Shown here: positions 22,705 to 35,824 of the stretch, in pieces
How the letters are laid out: every line of letters starts with the position of its first letter
Numbering within the stretch: the first letter of the stretch is position 1
NCBI GenBank assembly: GCA_963682055.1
Contig: OY821746.1
Span: 15,055,992-15,119,991, forward strand
DNA from: Primula veris
Taxonomy: Eukaryota > Streptophyta > Magnoliopsida > Ericales > Primulaceae
Direction: 5' to 3'
DNA: 64,000 bases
The notes under the pieces: model-generated
Told to the model about the DNA's origin: nothing
Seen by the model: the letters and a program-made list of their open reading frames with translations, nothing else
Databases searched by the model: none
Program-made: the position numbers and the translations under genes

Positions 22705-25700
22705 TTAAAGCGGACTTGCTATCAGTATAGAGAATGGCTGCTTTATCATGATTAACACCAAAATCCTAAGTAAATTTATTAACCATACAATTTCACAACT
22801 TGTTGTAGCCATAGACCTATACTCTGCTTCTGCAGAACTTCTAGATACAGTTTGCTGTATTTTACTCTTCCATGAAATAAGAGAATCTCCTAAATAGACA
22901 CAAAAACCAGTCACTGGCCTTCTACTATCTAAACATGCAGCCCAATCTAAATCAGTAAAAGATTTCAAAGTAAGTTATGAGGTAGAGGAGAAAAAAATAC
23001 CTTGGGATGGATTATTCTTAATGTATTTTAGAATTCTAATTGCAGCATTATAATGATCAATAATATGGGCAGATAAAAACCGACTTAAAAGATGCACAAC
23101 ATAGCTAATATCAGGTCTTGTTATGGTTAGATATAACAATCTTCCTATTAACCTCCTATACTTAGTGATATCATCTAGCAGATCAATGTTATGAGAAGTA
23201 AATTTAATCTTAGTGTCCATGGAAACAAAGATGGTTTAACAGCCAACTGTCTTGTATCTTCTAACAATTCTAAAGCATACTTTCTTTGGCAAACACGTAT
23301 ACCTACACTACTTCTAGCTACCTCAAGTCCAAGAAAAATACCTGAGAGGACCAAAGTCTTTTAGCTGAAACTTAGTATTGAGAAGAACGTTTACCTGTTC
23401 AACTAAACAAGAAGAAGCACTTCCTAACAAAATATCATCTACATAAACAAGTAAAACCAAAAAATCTCCATTTTTATTATAGGTAAACAAAGAATGATCA
23501 GCTACTGACTGTTCAAAACCAAAAGATATCAAAGCATTATTTAATTTTGAAAACCATTGCCTTGAGGCCTGTTTTAAACCATATAAGGACTTTTGTAATT
23601 TACAAACTAAAGATGGTGATTCAGTTTGCTGAAAACCAGGTGGAACCATCATGTAAACCTCTTCATCTAATTCAGTATGAAAAAAAACATTATTTACATC
23701 AATTTGTGACAAAAACCAACTTCTAGATGCTGCAACGGCCAAAAAAGTCCTAACATTAGTCATTTTTGCAACTGGTGAAAAAGTAGCATCATAGTCTATT
23801 ACTTCTAACTGAGTATAACCTTTTGCAACTAATCTGGCTTTGTATCTTTCTATAGTTCCATTAGATTTATGTTTAATCTTATAAACCCACTTACACCCTA
23901 TAGGTTGTTTTCCTTTTGGTAATTTAGTTAAAACCCATGTCTTATTAGCCTCTAGGGCTTCTATTTCATTTTTCATACTTTCTTGCCACAAAGGGTTAGT
24001 CTGAGCTTTCTTATATGTTTTAGCTTCTATATTAGCAGAAATAGAAAGGCAAAACGACTTATAATTATTTGAAATGTTATCATAAGACAAAAAAGAAGAT
24101 AAAGGATATGTAGTTACACTGTTGTGACTCACCACATTGTTCATTTGGACATAAAAATCTTGTAGATAACATGGAGCTTTATGTGCTCTCTTTGTTCCCC
24201 TTTGTACCTGTGTATCTATATTATCACTAACAACAGCATCACTAGTTCTACCTTTAGCATTACTGTGACTATCATTTTGACCAATAGCACTAGTACTACT
24301 GTTATCATTTGTGTTATGGACTTTATTTTTATGAAAGATAGATAGACTATCAACATTTATATCTTTAGAATAGGGAAATATATGCTCATAAAAAATTACA
24401 TCTCTGCTAAGAAAAAAAACATGTGTATCACAGTCATATAGTTTATAACATTTGGTAGTAGTCCCATAACCAACCAAAACACACTTTCTTGCTCTTTTAT
24501 CAAACTTAGTTCTATTTCTGGACAAAAAACTGTCAAAACATAAACTTTCAAAAAGTCTAAGATGATTATAAGTAGGTTTCTTATCATACAACATCTCATA
24601 TGGCGACTTGTTATTTAACAAAGAAGTTGGCATTCTATTTATTAAATAAACAGTTGTTAAAACACACTCTCCCCAAAAAATAAGAGGCAGAGAAGATTGA
24701 AACCTAAGAGTTCTGGCAACATTAAGTATATATTGATGTTTTCTTTTCACAACACCATTCTACTGTGGAGTATCCACACAGCTGCTATGGTGAATAATGC
24801 CATTGTTAGCATAAAACCAAGACAAATTAAACTCACTACCATTATCATATCTTAATACTTTAATTCTTAAACCAAATTGTGTTAAAACCATTTGATGAAA
24901 AATAGGCAAGATTGTAGTGGTTTCAGACTTATGTTTCAACAAAAAAAAATCCAAGTACACCTAGTGTAATCATCAACTATTGTTAAAAAATATTGTTCTC
25001 CAGGATGAGTAGCAATAGTATATGGACCCCACAAATCGCAATGAATAATATCAAAAGCACAAGTAGATACAGTATTTCTAACAGGAAAAGAAGACCTGTG
25101 ATGCTTAGAAAAATGACAGAACTCACAAACTACACCATTATTATCCATACAGTTAGTATCATTGATTTCAACTGAAACTAGTCTAAGAATAGACTGAGAA
25201 GGATGTCCTAACCTAAAATGTCACACACTTGGCTTACTCTGAATAGCAACATTATTGCAAGAAAAACTAGAATCAAAAGAAGACTTTATAACAACTGGAT
25301 TTTTAAACACATAAAGGTCATGCTGCTCCTCTGCACTACCAATCATCTTCAAGGAGCCCTGATCCTGTATTGAACACATTTTATCTCTAAAAATCAAAGA
25401 ACAAGCTGAATCTCTTGCTAACTTACTAACTGAGAAAAGATTAAAACTAAAAGAAGGTACACACAGCACATTATGTAATACCAATCCTGACTAAAAATAT
25501 ATTGTTCCTATGTTAGTTACTAAAGAAATGTTCCTATTAGGTAAATTCACATGTGGTATACAAGAAGGTTTAACTTCTGAAAAATAATTTGTGCTATTAA
25601 CCATGTGTTCACTAGCACCACTATCTAAAATCCAATTAGCATTTAATTTGTTTTTACTATAAAACTATTACAGTAGGTAGATAAAGAAGTAAGAGCAAAA

Positions 25701-26901
25701 GATACAGGTATACCTGACATTCCTGTGTAGGTCAAATTAGAGAAATGTGTTGCTTGCTGAGAATTAGGAAAAGGTGTTGCTTGCTGAGACATGTGATCAG
25801 AAACACTAGTAGTTTGAGCAGAACTAGAAGACATATTCTGATTAGATGGTATTGGATAAGGTGAATGAAACACCTGCTGTTGCTGCTGTGGCTGAAAATT
25901 TAGCTGAGACTGAACATAAACTTGATAAACTTGGGGTTGAGAACCACTAAACCTAGGCCCACCAAAACCAACCCTTGGCCTAGGCCTCCACCCTGGTCGA
26001 TACCTATGAACCCTATAGCACCTATCTTTGGTGTGTCTATCAGAACCACAGTGTGAACACCTCATGATACCTTTTCTAGAACTATAGCTTGGTCTAAACC
26101 CACCAGTCTTTGGCCTAACATTATATGAGCCTGGCCTAAACTTACTATTATCCTGAGAATACTGAACAACCAAGGCCATATTATGCACTGGTACACCCTT
26201 ACCAATACTATTTTGTTTCTCATCGTGAGTAATCATGACATAAATGCCATTCATAGTGGGCATTGGTTTCATTAGAAGAATTTACCCCCTTAACATGGAA
26301 TAATTCTCATGAATGTCATCTTAAACACTCTATTCTCTCTAGTAATAACTTCACTCATGAAATTACAGGTACAACTTCCTATAGTCCCACAACTACACCT
26401 AGGAAGTGGACTTAGAACATTTAAAGAATTCTAACAAGTTTCCAATTTTGTAAAATAAGCTGCAACACTCATATCTCCTTGAGTAGTACTATGTAATTCT
26501 TGATGTAACTCATAAATTCTAGCTTCATTCACTTGAGAAAACCTCTCTGTTAACTCTCTCCACATTTTATTAGCAGTATCAACATACAAAATAGATTGAG
26601 CAATCTCATCACTAACTGAATTTATTATCCAATTCATTACTATCAAGTTACACTGCATACAAGCATCATACCAAACATCTCCTTCTATTGGGCAGAGTAA
26701 AGAACCGTTAATGAACCCTAGTTTAGATTTTGCCCCTATTGAAATCTCCATAGCCCTTTTCCAAGAATGAAAATTAGGACCTGTTAATCTAGGGTTTACT
26801 AAGCTAGTACTGATACTTTCATTAGTACCAATAAAGTAAGGATTCATAGTATTAATAGGTTGATTACAAACCGAATCTACATTAACTCCAGACATGATCA
26901 A
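22705..26901 (-). pseudogene. Copia gag-pol of element 2
   Basis: Domains in order on the minus strand. Gag (26431-26901) has a NFHSWKRAMEISIGAKSKLG start. The zinc knuckle CSHCGSDRHTKDRC is near 26040. Protease DSGASEHM is near 25620. GAG-pre-integrase and integrase (24760-25484) carry CDLWGPY and VDDYTR. Reverse transcriptase (23323-24750) carries GCKWVYKIK and the YVDD active site near 23437. RNase H (22705-23220) carries [13 protein letters not shown]. Breaks include a frame change near 25640 between zinc knuckle and protease, a frameshift at an A-run near 24950, a Gln-to-stop (TAG) just before NGVVKRKH near 24758, a frame change at about 23330 and a stop near 22975. The element cannot make a complete polyprotein. 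Confidence 0.9.
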
Positions 26902-27230
26902 AGAACAGAACCAAGAATCCTAATTTTAGAAATTCAAGAAAATACCCCGAAAAATAATCTCACAATTATTCAATTGACAAATCAACAAACTACACCAACA
27001 AACCCTAATTTTCAAATATTTCAGATCCAAAAAAAAATAAGACAAGAAGCAGCTAGATCTGAGAAACAATTAAAAGAAAATATATATATAGATATTATCC
27101 GATTTTCTGAGAAAGAAAACCCTCTAAAAGAAAAAAAAAAACTCAATTATGCGATAAAATAATCTTTCAATTCTGTGGAGATCCCCAATTCTGTGAGGAT
27201 TAGAAACAGTGGAATAACGAGCTTATAAAA

Positions 27231-27243
27231 CGCTCTGATACCA
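27231..27243 (-). other. Primer-binding site of copia element 2 (initiator tRNA-Met)
   Basis: The minus strand reads TGGTATCAGAGCG directly after the LTR end CTACA, the canonical plant copia primer site complementary to initiator tRNA-Met. Confidence 0.9.
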
Positions 27244-27555
27244 TGTAGAATATATATAAACTGTTTGTATTACGATCATCAGGTGAACTGATGATCGTGT
27301 TTATATATAGAGAGAGAATCATAAGAAGCTGAGTTTTTTTATTAATTAAGAAAAGAGAAAAATTGTATACAAATTAGTCCCTGAATCCTTATATTGTATT
27401 AGTTTACATTAATTACATATTTGCCTTGTGTATTCTATAAATTGACATATTGAGTCCAAGTTAACATAAGATGTCCTATAGTTTGCTGGATAATTCAATC
27501 AAGTCCATGAATTCCTGAAACATAACAAAAACACTACAAAACACACAATGTTAAT
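27244..27555 (-). repeat. 5' LTR of copia element 2, full length
   Basis: About 312 bp, ending TATTCTACA before the primer-binding site. The outer boundary is set by the end of similarity to the other LTR (ATTAACATTGTGTG on the minus strand). It does not show a clean TG start, so the right edge is uncertain by a few bases. It contains a hairpin, ACGATCATCAGTTCACCTGA plus TGATCGT, near 27270-27300. Confidence 0.75.
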
Positions 27556-27879
27556 GCTCTCAACGAGAGCATTAATTGGTTAATACGATTATAATCTTAA
27601 AAAAATCCATATTATCAATGTCTCGATGAACTTAGTTCTTCATACGAGTATCGAAATTGTCAATAATACTGCTGCATTATATATTATCTTATACGTATTT
27701 TATGCGCATGCCTTCTTGCTGTCATTACTCATAATAATATACAACATTAACCAAAATTATGTGAATTCTAGCCGATTCAGACTCACTATTCAGAGACAAT
27801 TATAATTACAACATCTCTTCAATTGAAGGTTTGTAGTTCGATCCTGCATGGGGGCATTTAAAAAAAATTGCTCTTCAAT

Positions 27880-27990
27880 TATAGTAGTAATATATCAGTG
27901 GATAGGTAAATACTTTTGATTAGAAATTTTATTGTAAGTTACTTAGTGGAGAGCATGAAATTTTATAGTCCACATACATAGGATCAAATA
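27880..27990 (-). pseudogene. nsLTP unit A: coding sequence deleted, leader remnant only
   Basis: Comparison with unit B shows the sequence joining TAGTAGTAATAT (B 30729) directly to ATCAGTG...AATACTTTTGATTAG (B 31302). The stretch that holds the whole nsLTP coding sequence in B (30998-31297) is missing here, while the leader and promoter-side sequence remain. The TATA motif present in B is changed to GAAATTTTATAG. Confidence 0.7.
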
Positions 27991-30900
27991 TCCCTTTTAT
28001 TCACATAGTTTAAGATACAACGATAATGGTTCCGCACTTTAGGTAAAATTTATATTCGTTCCTTATAGTTTCAGTTAAAACAGTAGTAGTTTTTAGTTTG
28101 AATAAGATGCACTAGCAGTCACCACATCCAATTTTTTTTTATTAGTAACAAGCCGATATGTTAGACGTAGAAAGAGAGTTTTATGGGTCAGGCCCCCATA
28201 ATAGTCATTCCGCACAGAAGACAATAAATTTAAGAAAAAAACAGCAAGGTTAATAGAATGCAATCAAAAAGAGCCTAAACATACTCATAATAAGGGACAA
28301 AACAACATGTTAATAATTGAAGACTTTTTCTTTTTTTTTTTGTAAATTGTCTATGGATGATTTAAAAACACCCCCCTCCCCCTCTCTCTCTCATAGGAGC
28401 AAATATCCATTTTATTCACATAGTTTAAGATGCAACCATTAGAGTTCTTAAGTTTGAATAAGATGCACTATCAGTCACCATATCTATTAAACATAACACG
28501 CGGTAACAGCGCCACGCATATTAAACGTAAAAACTGAATTATTTCATGGGTTCGTGATAGTCGTTCATTATGTTCAAAAGATGGTAAATTGAATAAAAAG
28601 CAACAAGGTTAATATGAATATATGATATGATATCATAAAGAGCCCAAATATACTCAGAACAAGAGAAAAAAATATTCTGCTACTATATACTTAAAACTTT
28701 CTTTTTCTAACTCAAAAATTGGCTACAATGATTTACCTCTTACTCTTAATTATACTTATAATGTTGTGAGCATTAATGGTCCATTGTGGAGATTGAGAAA
28801 TTTTATACCGGTGATTCACGCATAAATAAAATTCTGAAACTACGCTTATACAACAATTGAGAGATTATATTGAAATTTGTTGCTAAGTATGTGACAATTG
28901 CTGTGATTTAGCCGTTTTAAACTTTTGGTGTGAGAGGTATTAAAGAAATTTTAGTTGGCTTGTAGTGCATAAATGGTTTCTTCACTCTTTTACACGTTTT
29001 CTTTAATATGGAATGGCTAATTTTTTTATGGTAGGTATTTAATGTCGCCCTGATGCAACTTTTCAACCCACAATGCGTGTTTCTTCTTTTGTTTTTATAT
29101 TTTTTTCTTTAAAAATAAGTTTATATTCTGAAATAGATGAGAGCCGTTTAAAAAAGAAATCAGGTTCACCTGTATAATTTTTCCATATTCTTTAAACATT
29201 ATCTTCTGTACAGCTAGCTGTTAATTTTGGGTAACAAATACATTAAATAGCGGATGCAGCCTTCCAACCCAATGTGTTTTCTTCTTTTGATAAATTAGTT
29301 TTTTATTTATTTAAAGAGAATAACAATTTTATGCATGTGATGCACGACCGATGGTGAACAGAATGATGAATAATTATAGTACAGTTTAAATGTAATTGTT
29401 TGCACTTGTACAAAATAGTTTCTTCACTTTTTACATATATTCCTTGGATTGACAATAGCTCTTTTTTTGGTAGGTATCTACTGACTGCAGTTAAGAACTA
29501 TCCAAACCAAAAATGAATTTTCACCAATTACATATATTTCTTTCTGTCTACTCCAAATGTAACTCTTAAGTACCCCCAACTTTTAATAAAAGAGGGAAAT
29601 TATTGGCCTAATATTGCGTGGACAGTCAGGTTTTAACAATTTAAAGGTACTTTCATCCATGAGATTTGTCATAACTTATTCCTCTCATATCGAATGATGC
29701 ACAATTAGAAGCATCAAAAGGTAAATACTTGGATCTTTTTCATGGTACCAGATTCATATTTATATATATATGTTTATATTAACGGGAGAAAGCTAAAGTT
29801 TGACCTTATAATATCCTATAATCAAACTCGGGTTCAGTATATAAGTTCGTAAGTGTACAAAACAAAGATTACTGGTGCAACGGACACTTAATTATATATG
29901 ATTCTTCTGAATGTTTGTATATTATAGATAAAGTTATGCGGTTGTTTTCTATCATCTGAATTAACAAGTTTTTTTATGCAAATTAAGGAAACCACGAGAT
30001 GATTAAATTAGTGAATGTTGTACGTGTTTGTATCGCACTCACCACAAACATATATATACCCTCTAGCTAACACAGAGAGTAAGCACCTTGCAGATAGAAA
30101 CACGAACTATAGATGTAGAGACAGATCGATCGATGGAGTAGTTTGCCTACGTGACGTAATTAAGCTATGTGTCATTATGTTTTTCCATCAAGATTTCAGA
30201 TATGTTGGCCTCCGATCTCAACAGTAAATATAATGTTCGGAGCTAAATACACTCTATTTTGTCATAGACAAGAGTAATTGAAATGAACTTTCCTTCTTGT
30301 AGACTGTTATTAACACTTGCTACTGCGTCGCCTTTCATTTTTGGAATAAATTATGGTCTGATGTCTTGCTTTAAAACAGCACAGCCTAAAACAACATATG
30401 ATCATCGATTAAGTCTCGATGAACTTAGTTCTTCATATATATAGGAGTATTGTTGCTGGGAAGCTGGATCATATCTTAATTATCTTATAATTGTACAAGG
30501 TATTTGAAACAGCAAAAATAAAAGTAGACCGTACGTATTTTATGCACATAGCCTTCATTTTGCGTGTCGTCAATAATATACAAGATTAACCAAAATTGTG
30601 TGAATTTCTAGCTAATTCGGACTCAGTAGTCACAAACAATCATAATTAAATTCGATCTTCATTGAAAGTCTGTAGTTCGCTCCTGGATGGAGGCATTTTA
30701 AAATAGAATAAAATGCTCTTCAATTATAGTAGTAATGTGATTATAGTTTTATAGCATGCACAGGATAATTAGGACGGGTTAAAATTAATTATTTACTTGA
30801 ATAATGAAGATCGCATTCAAGCTGTTAGATGCTAACCTCATCCATAATATCGACATGAAACATAAAACAAAATTATACAGAGAGCAAAAAGCAGATATTA

Positions 30901-30997
30901 AGATACCAATAAATAGAAATATAACCAAATGATGTGCTTTTATTTATAAAATCATATGATAAGTGCTAAAGGAGTATTACATTCAAATTCAATTCTT

Positions 30998-31297
30998 CTA
31001 CCAATGAACCATGCAAGTAGCGACCTCCAAACCACAAGCCTTAAATGCAATGTCGTAAATGGAACCAGGTTGAATATATATCCATGTCTCAGGATGCTCT
31101 TGAATGTACGAGCAAGTGCAGGGCCATTTCACATTCCAGCTGTTACAACAAGGTTTAGTCGGCTTTGGAAACGGAAAGTTACCAGCACATGTTGTTGGCA
31201 TGATGGGGTTACATTTAACCGCCTCCGTAATGCCTGACCCTTCTAGAAGTAACAGCGACATCACGAATAGCAGAGCTACAAGAGAAAATATCTTCAT
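30998..31297 (-). CDS. Non-specific lipid-transfer protein, type 2 (unit B)
   Basis: A single-exon gene of 99 residues. Residues 1-26 form a signal peptide with a strongly hydrophobic core (LVALLFVMSLLLLEGSG), so the product is secreted. The mature ~70-residue part has the eight-cysteine pattern C-Xn-C-Xn-CC-Xn-CXC-Xn-C-Xn-C (KCNP, TTCAG, PCCNS, PCTCSY, KACG, ATCM) of the nsLTP/2S-albumin fold, with length and spacing of type-2 proteins. Such proteins bind lipids in the cell wall or apoplast, with roles in cuticle formation and defence. The residue between the CXC cysteines is Thr rather than the usual hydrophobic one. It is the only intact copy in a three-unit tandem array. Confidence 0.9.
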   Translation of the reverse strand: MKIFSLVALLFVMSLLLLEGSGITEAVKCNPIMPTTCAGNFPFPKPTKPCCNSWNVKWPCTCSYIQEHPETWIYIQPGSIYDIAFKACGLEVATCMVHW

Positions 31298-31370
31298 TTT
31301 GATCAGTGAAATAAGAAAATACTTTTGATTAGGAAATCTTATTGCAGGTCTCTTAGTGTGATCAGCATGT

Positions 31371-31380
31371 AATATTTATA
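31371..31380 (-). promoter_or_regulatory. TATA box of the intact nsLTP gene
   Basis: The minus strand reads TATAAATATT about 75 bases upstream of the ATG. The equivalent sequences are CTAAAAATATT in unit C and CTATAAAATTTC in unit A. Confidence 0.65.
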
Positions 31381-32512
31381 GGAGGTTAAATGCAGATATA
31401 GTCCCAATTCATAGGATCAAATTTCCCTTTTATCCACATAGTTTAAGATGCAATTCTAATGGTTTCCACACTTTAGGTAAATATTCTATACAATTTCTAG
31501 TTGAAACACAACCAGGTCCCAAGTTTGAAAAAGATGCACTAGCAGTCACCACATCTATAAGTTTTTTTTTTTGAATCAGTAACATCCCCTTATATTAAAC
31601 TAAAAAGCAGAGTTATTTCATGGGTCAAGACTCATGATATCCATTCCGATCAAAGGACAGTAAATTGAAGAAAAAATGACAAGGTTAATATAATACAATC
31701 AAAAAGAGTTTAAACATATATAACCTGAACAAGAGAAAAAACTTTATATTGCTAATACTCGAAAATTCCATTTTTGAATTCAAAAATTAACTACCATGAT
31801 TTTTCCCCTTACTCCTTAAATCAGTATAACCCCTATCCACATAAGTTATGCACCACCACATCTATATATATGTTACCAAGTGCTTCCATTATTATGTATG
31901 ACATGATATTAATCCCCATAGTAAGGGACCACATGTGTAGATTTATGAACCTATTATACCAATAATGTTGTAACCATTACTGTGATTGAGAATTATACCG
32001 GCGATTCATGCATAAGTAAATTTCCGAGACTACTTGTCTACAACAATTGAGAGATGAGATTGAAATTTATTGCTAATTATGGGGGCAATTGCTGTAACTT
32101 ATTCGTTTTAAACTTTGGGGGTCAACTGGTTAAATAAATTTTAGTTCGCGTATAGTGCAAATGGTTTCATCACTTTTTTTTTATTTATTTAAGTCCAAAT
32201 ACTCTAGCTTATAATATAGCCCATTAATTTTTTAACTCAAAAAAATTATTCAAAAAATTATTTTAAAAAATTACTATAATTACAATTAAACATGTATCAA
32301 TGCATTTTGGAAAAAAAATTCTTATAAAAAATTCAAATATGTTACATTTTGGAATTAATATAATAACCGGTGTAAATTAATTATAAAATTCAAAAAAAAA
32401 TAATGTAACTCAAAAAAAAAATGTTACGTTGTAAGGCTTTATAAACATACAAAAAATGTTATAAAAAATTAAAATTTGAATAAAAATAATTAAGTGAACA
32501 TGAAATGGAATA

Positions 32513-32694
32513 GACTACAAAAAAAATACTCAAATGGCGACAGGATTAGTAACGGTATTTTTTGTTACGAGGTTATTAGCGACGGTTTTGTAACAGTTTA
32601 GTCAATTTGTGACAGATTTGTGACAACTTTTTAAATTAGTGACAGGCTTGTGACAGTTTTCGACTTTCAATAAATCAAATATTATTTTACAGTA
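32513..32694. mobile_element. CACTA-type MITE, copy 1 (degenerate ends)
   Basis: It shares its whole length with 34199-34380: ACTACAAAAAAAATACTCAAA start, then GGTATTTTTTGTTACGA, TTAGCGACGGTTTT and repeated TTTGTGACA words, and an ATTATTTTACAGTA end. The termini have decayed (GACTACAAAA, TTTTACAGTA). Confidence 0.75.
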
Positions 32695-33364
32695 ATTAGG
32701 AGTAGAAGATTTGGACTACTTTTTTACATGTTTTTCTTTAATATGAAATGACTACTGTTTTGTGGTAGTTGTCTAATAGCACGCTGATGCAACTTTATGC
32801 GTGTTTCTTCTTTTGATTTTATAATTTTCTTTAAAATAGAATTGTATTCCGAAATAGATGAGAGACGTTAAAAAGAAGAAATCATATTCACTTATATTTT
32901 ATAAAAGCTTTTCATATTTTTTTAAACATTCTCTTCTATACAGCTGTTAATTTTGGGTAGTCATGTAGCCTTCCAACCCAAAATGGTATTTTCTTCATTT
33001 GAGTCATTAATTTTTTTTAAAAGAGTAGCTATTTTATCCACGACAAATGGTGAACATTGATTAATAATTATAGTATTCTTTAATGAAATTTGATTGCACT
33101 TGCACAAAATAGTTTATTCACTTCTTTACGTATATACTTGGAATGGTAATGGCTCCTTTTTAGGTAGGTTCATCTCCAAACTATCCAAACAAAAATTGAA
33201 TTTTCACCAATTAGATAGGTAACTCATTATGTTGATGGTCCCTATTTCACTATCAACAAAAAAATTTCTCAGTTTTTAAATAGTAACAGTATAGATTCAG
33301 ACTGAGTCAATCAGACTAATCGTCAGACAGACTTTCATATGATTTTTAGAATTATTTTTACAGC

Positions 33365-33528
33365 TAATACAAAAAAATACTCAAATAGGACGGGATTAGT
33401 GGCGGAATTTTTGTGACGGGTTTGTGACAGTTTAGTCAATTTGTGACAGATTTGTGACAATTTTTTAAATTAGTGACAAGCTTGTGACAATTTTTGACTC
33501 TCACTAAATCAAGTATTATTTTGTAGTG
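33365..33528. mobile_element. CACTA-type MITE, copy 2
   Basis: Same family as 32513-32694 and 34199-34380. The left end is mutated (TAATACAAAAAAATACTC), the right end TATTATTTTGTAGTG is intact. Body with TTTGTGACA repeats. Confidence 0.75.
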
Positions 33529-33828
33529 CATGATCAACCAAAATAAAAATAAAATGTCAAATATAATACTTATGAAACCATACTACCATAAACTTAAAAA
33601 TTAATTAAAAATATTTTAAAAAATTAATAATTTTAATATATTTTATTTGACGATTCAACAATAATAAAAACTCAAATATAATATTATAGAACCCTATTTG
33701 AGACTATCATAAATTTAAATATTAATTAAAAATATTAAATATTTGGCCGAATAACAGACTCTTAAATTTCGAGGTAAAAATAAAATTCTAAATTTACATT
33801 GAAAACTGTTGTGTTAAGAGTCTGACAA

Positions 33829-34097
33829 GTCAAATGAAATTGTCCAATTTAGTTTTTTTTTTTTTAAATACCCCTACACTTTTATATTAATTACAATAAT
33901 ATCATATTCACATAAAAATATAAAAAGTAAAAATTAATAAAGCTATTTATCGCTCTACAACAAAACAATCTTTTAAATCTTAAACTATGTTTTTTTTTTT
34001 TTGTATTATCCATATATTTATATTATAATTATACTTATTTTCTATATTTTTATTGCATTACGTGCGCACACGCAACACGTAAGGCACGATTACTAAT
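33829..34097 (-). mobile_element. Helitron-like non-autonomous repeat, copy 2
   Basis: The minus strand aligns with 3445-3700, including the AGTAATCGTGC start, the GTTGCGTGTGCG palindromic block, CACGTAAT, and the TTTATTAATTTTTACTTTTTA body. Confidence 0.55.
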
Positions 34098-34198
34098 ACA
34101 TATTATAATCAAACTCGGGTATTGTATATAAGTTTTTTTTTAAATGAAATGAGGTATATATTGTATATAAGTTGGTAACATAAATAGAAGAAAACAAA

Positions 34199-34380
34199 CA
34201 CTACAAAAAAAATACTCAAATCGTGACTGAATTAATGATGGTATTTTTTGTTACGATCTTATTAGCGACGGTTTTTATGAACGCTTTGTGACAGTTTAGT
34301 CAATTTGTGATAAATTTGTGATAAATTTTTAAATTAGTGATAGGCTTGTAACTCTCATTAAATCATATTATTTTGTAGTG
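34199..34380. mobile_element. CACTA-type MITE, copy 3, intact ends and 3-bp target duplication
   Basis: The 182-bp element begins CACTACAAAAAA and ends TTTTGTAGTG and is flanked by AAA (34196-34198 and 34381-34383). CACTA ends and a 3-bp duplication assign it to the CACTA (En/Spm) superfamily. Non-coding, with repeated GTGACA/GTGATA words. Confidence 0.85.
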
Positions 34381-35524
34381 AAAGATAACCGGTGAAACGG
34401 ACTCTTATTTAATATTTATGATTCTTGGGAATGTTGGTATATTATAGATAAAGTGATTCGGTTGTTTTCTATCATCCTAGCATGCTTTTTTTATTATGCA
34501 AAAAACACATCTTTGTTGAATTAGTTAATGTTGTGTTTGTATCGCACTCACCAAAAACATATACCTCTAACAGATAAGAGTAAGCAACTTACAAATAGAA
34601 ACACGAACTATAGATCTAGAGACAGATCGAGGGAGCATTTTTCACGTAACATAAGTTGTGTCATTATGCTTCAGATTTTCCATCAATATTTCACAAATAT
34701 ATGATTGGCCTCGTCTCAACAGTAAATGTAATGTTTTGCCATAGACATAGTGTTGAAATGAAGTAATTTCCTTCTTGTAGAACTGTTAACACTTGCTACT
34801 GCGCCGCCTTTTCATTTTTGAAATAAATTAAGGTCTTCTGTCGTGCCTTAAACAGCAACGGAACGTAAAACAACATATGATCATCGATATATATAGTCTC
34901 TATAAACTTAGTTCTTCATATATATTAGTATCAAATTTGACAGTGATACTGCAACTATATGTTGCTGGGAAAGCTGGATTATATCTTAATTATGGTATAA
35001 TTGTACAAGGTATCCAAAACAGCCAAAAAAAAAAGTAGGTTGTACGTATTTTATGCACATAGCCTTCATTTTGCATGTCATCAATAATATACTCCACAAG
35101 TTTAACCAAAATTATGTGAATTTCGAGCTGATTCAGACTCGCTATTCAGAGACTATCATAATTAAATTCGCTCTTCATGAATTGAAGGTCTGTAGTTCAA
35201 TCCTAGATGGGAGCATTTTAAAATAAAATAAAAAGCTCTTCAATTATAGTAGTAATATGATTATAGTTTTATAGCATGCATAATAATTCAGACCGGTTAG
35301 AATTAAGTTGAATTACTTGAATTATGAAGATCACATTCAAGCTGTTAGATACTATCTCATCCATATCGAAATTAATGAAACATAAACCACAGAAGTATAG
35401 ATAGCAGAAATTTAGATACCAACAAATAGAAATATAACCAAATGTTGTGCATTATTTATATGATTAGTGATATAGGAGTATTGAATTCTGCTTATTTATT
35501 ACATTTCGTTTCAAGTCTTCTACG

Positions 35525-35790
35525 AAGGAACCATGCAATTAGTGATATTCAACCCACATAATGCCATATCTCAGAATGCTGTTAAATGTACGAGCAAGTG
35601 CAGGGCCATTTCGCATTCCAGCTGTTATAACAAGGCATTGGCGGATTTGGCGGCGCAAAGCTACCAACACATGTTTTAGGGACGCTGGGAATGGGATCGC
35701 ATTTTACCGCCTTCCTCATGCCCGGCCTTTCTAGTAGAAGCAGCTACACCACGAATAGCGGAGATCGGTGAACTAAGAAAATACTTTTGA
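35525..35790 (-). pseudogene. nsLTP pseudogene (unit C)
   Basis: The minus strand aligns with the unit B gene: KCDP, then TCVGSF, then SWNAKWPCTCSYI followed by a stop. The second cysteine of the CC pair is now Tyr (TGTTAT), a stop cuts the frame after CSYI, the signal-peptide region has lost its start codon and frame, and the 3' part is deleted or shifted. The promoter side is separated by a hAT MITE at 35825-36664. Confidence 0.8.
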
Positions 35791-35824
35791 TTGGGAATTT
35801 TGTTGTAAGTAACATAGCGGAGCA

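Larger units (their letters stand above)
22245..27555 (-). mobile_element. Ty1/copia element 2, degenerate, 3' LTR truncated
   Basis: The element reads right to left: LTR 27244-27555, primer-binding site 27231-27243, gag-pol 26901 to 22705, LTR 22245-22479. The LTR copies share about 94-95% identity over 235 bp, but the left copy lacks about 77 bp at its outer end. No target duplication is detectable. Several in-frame stops and frameshifts make it non-autonomous. Confidence 0.85.

Noticed and set aside
26860..27162. A 100-codon plus-strand frame next to the copia primer-binding site
   Set aside because: It is Lys/Asn/Gln-rich translation of the untranslated leader of copia element 2, on the opposite strand.
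27551..27575. Perfect 10-bp inverted repeat TTAATGCTCT/AGAGCATTAA at the outer edge of the copia 2 LTR
   Set aside because: It is a single short hairpin across the LTR-flank junction with no partner; it may be chance and does not help fix the LTR end.
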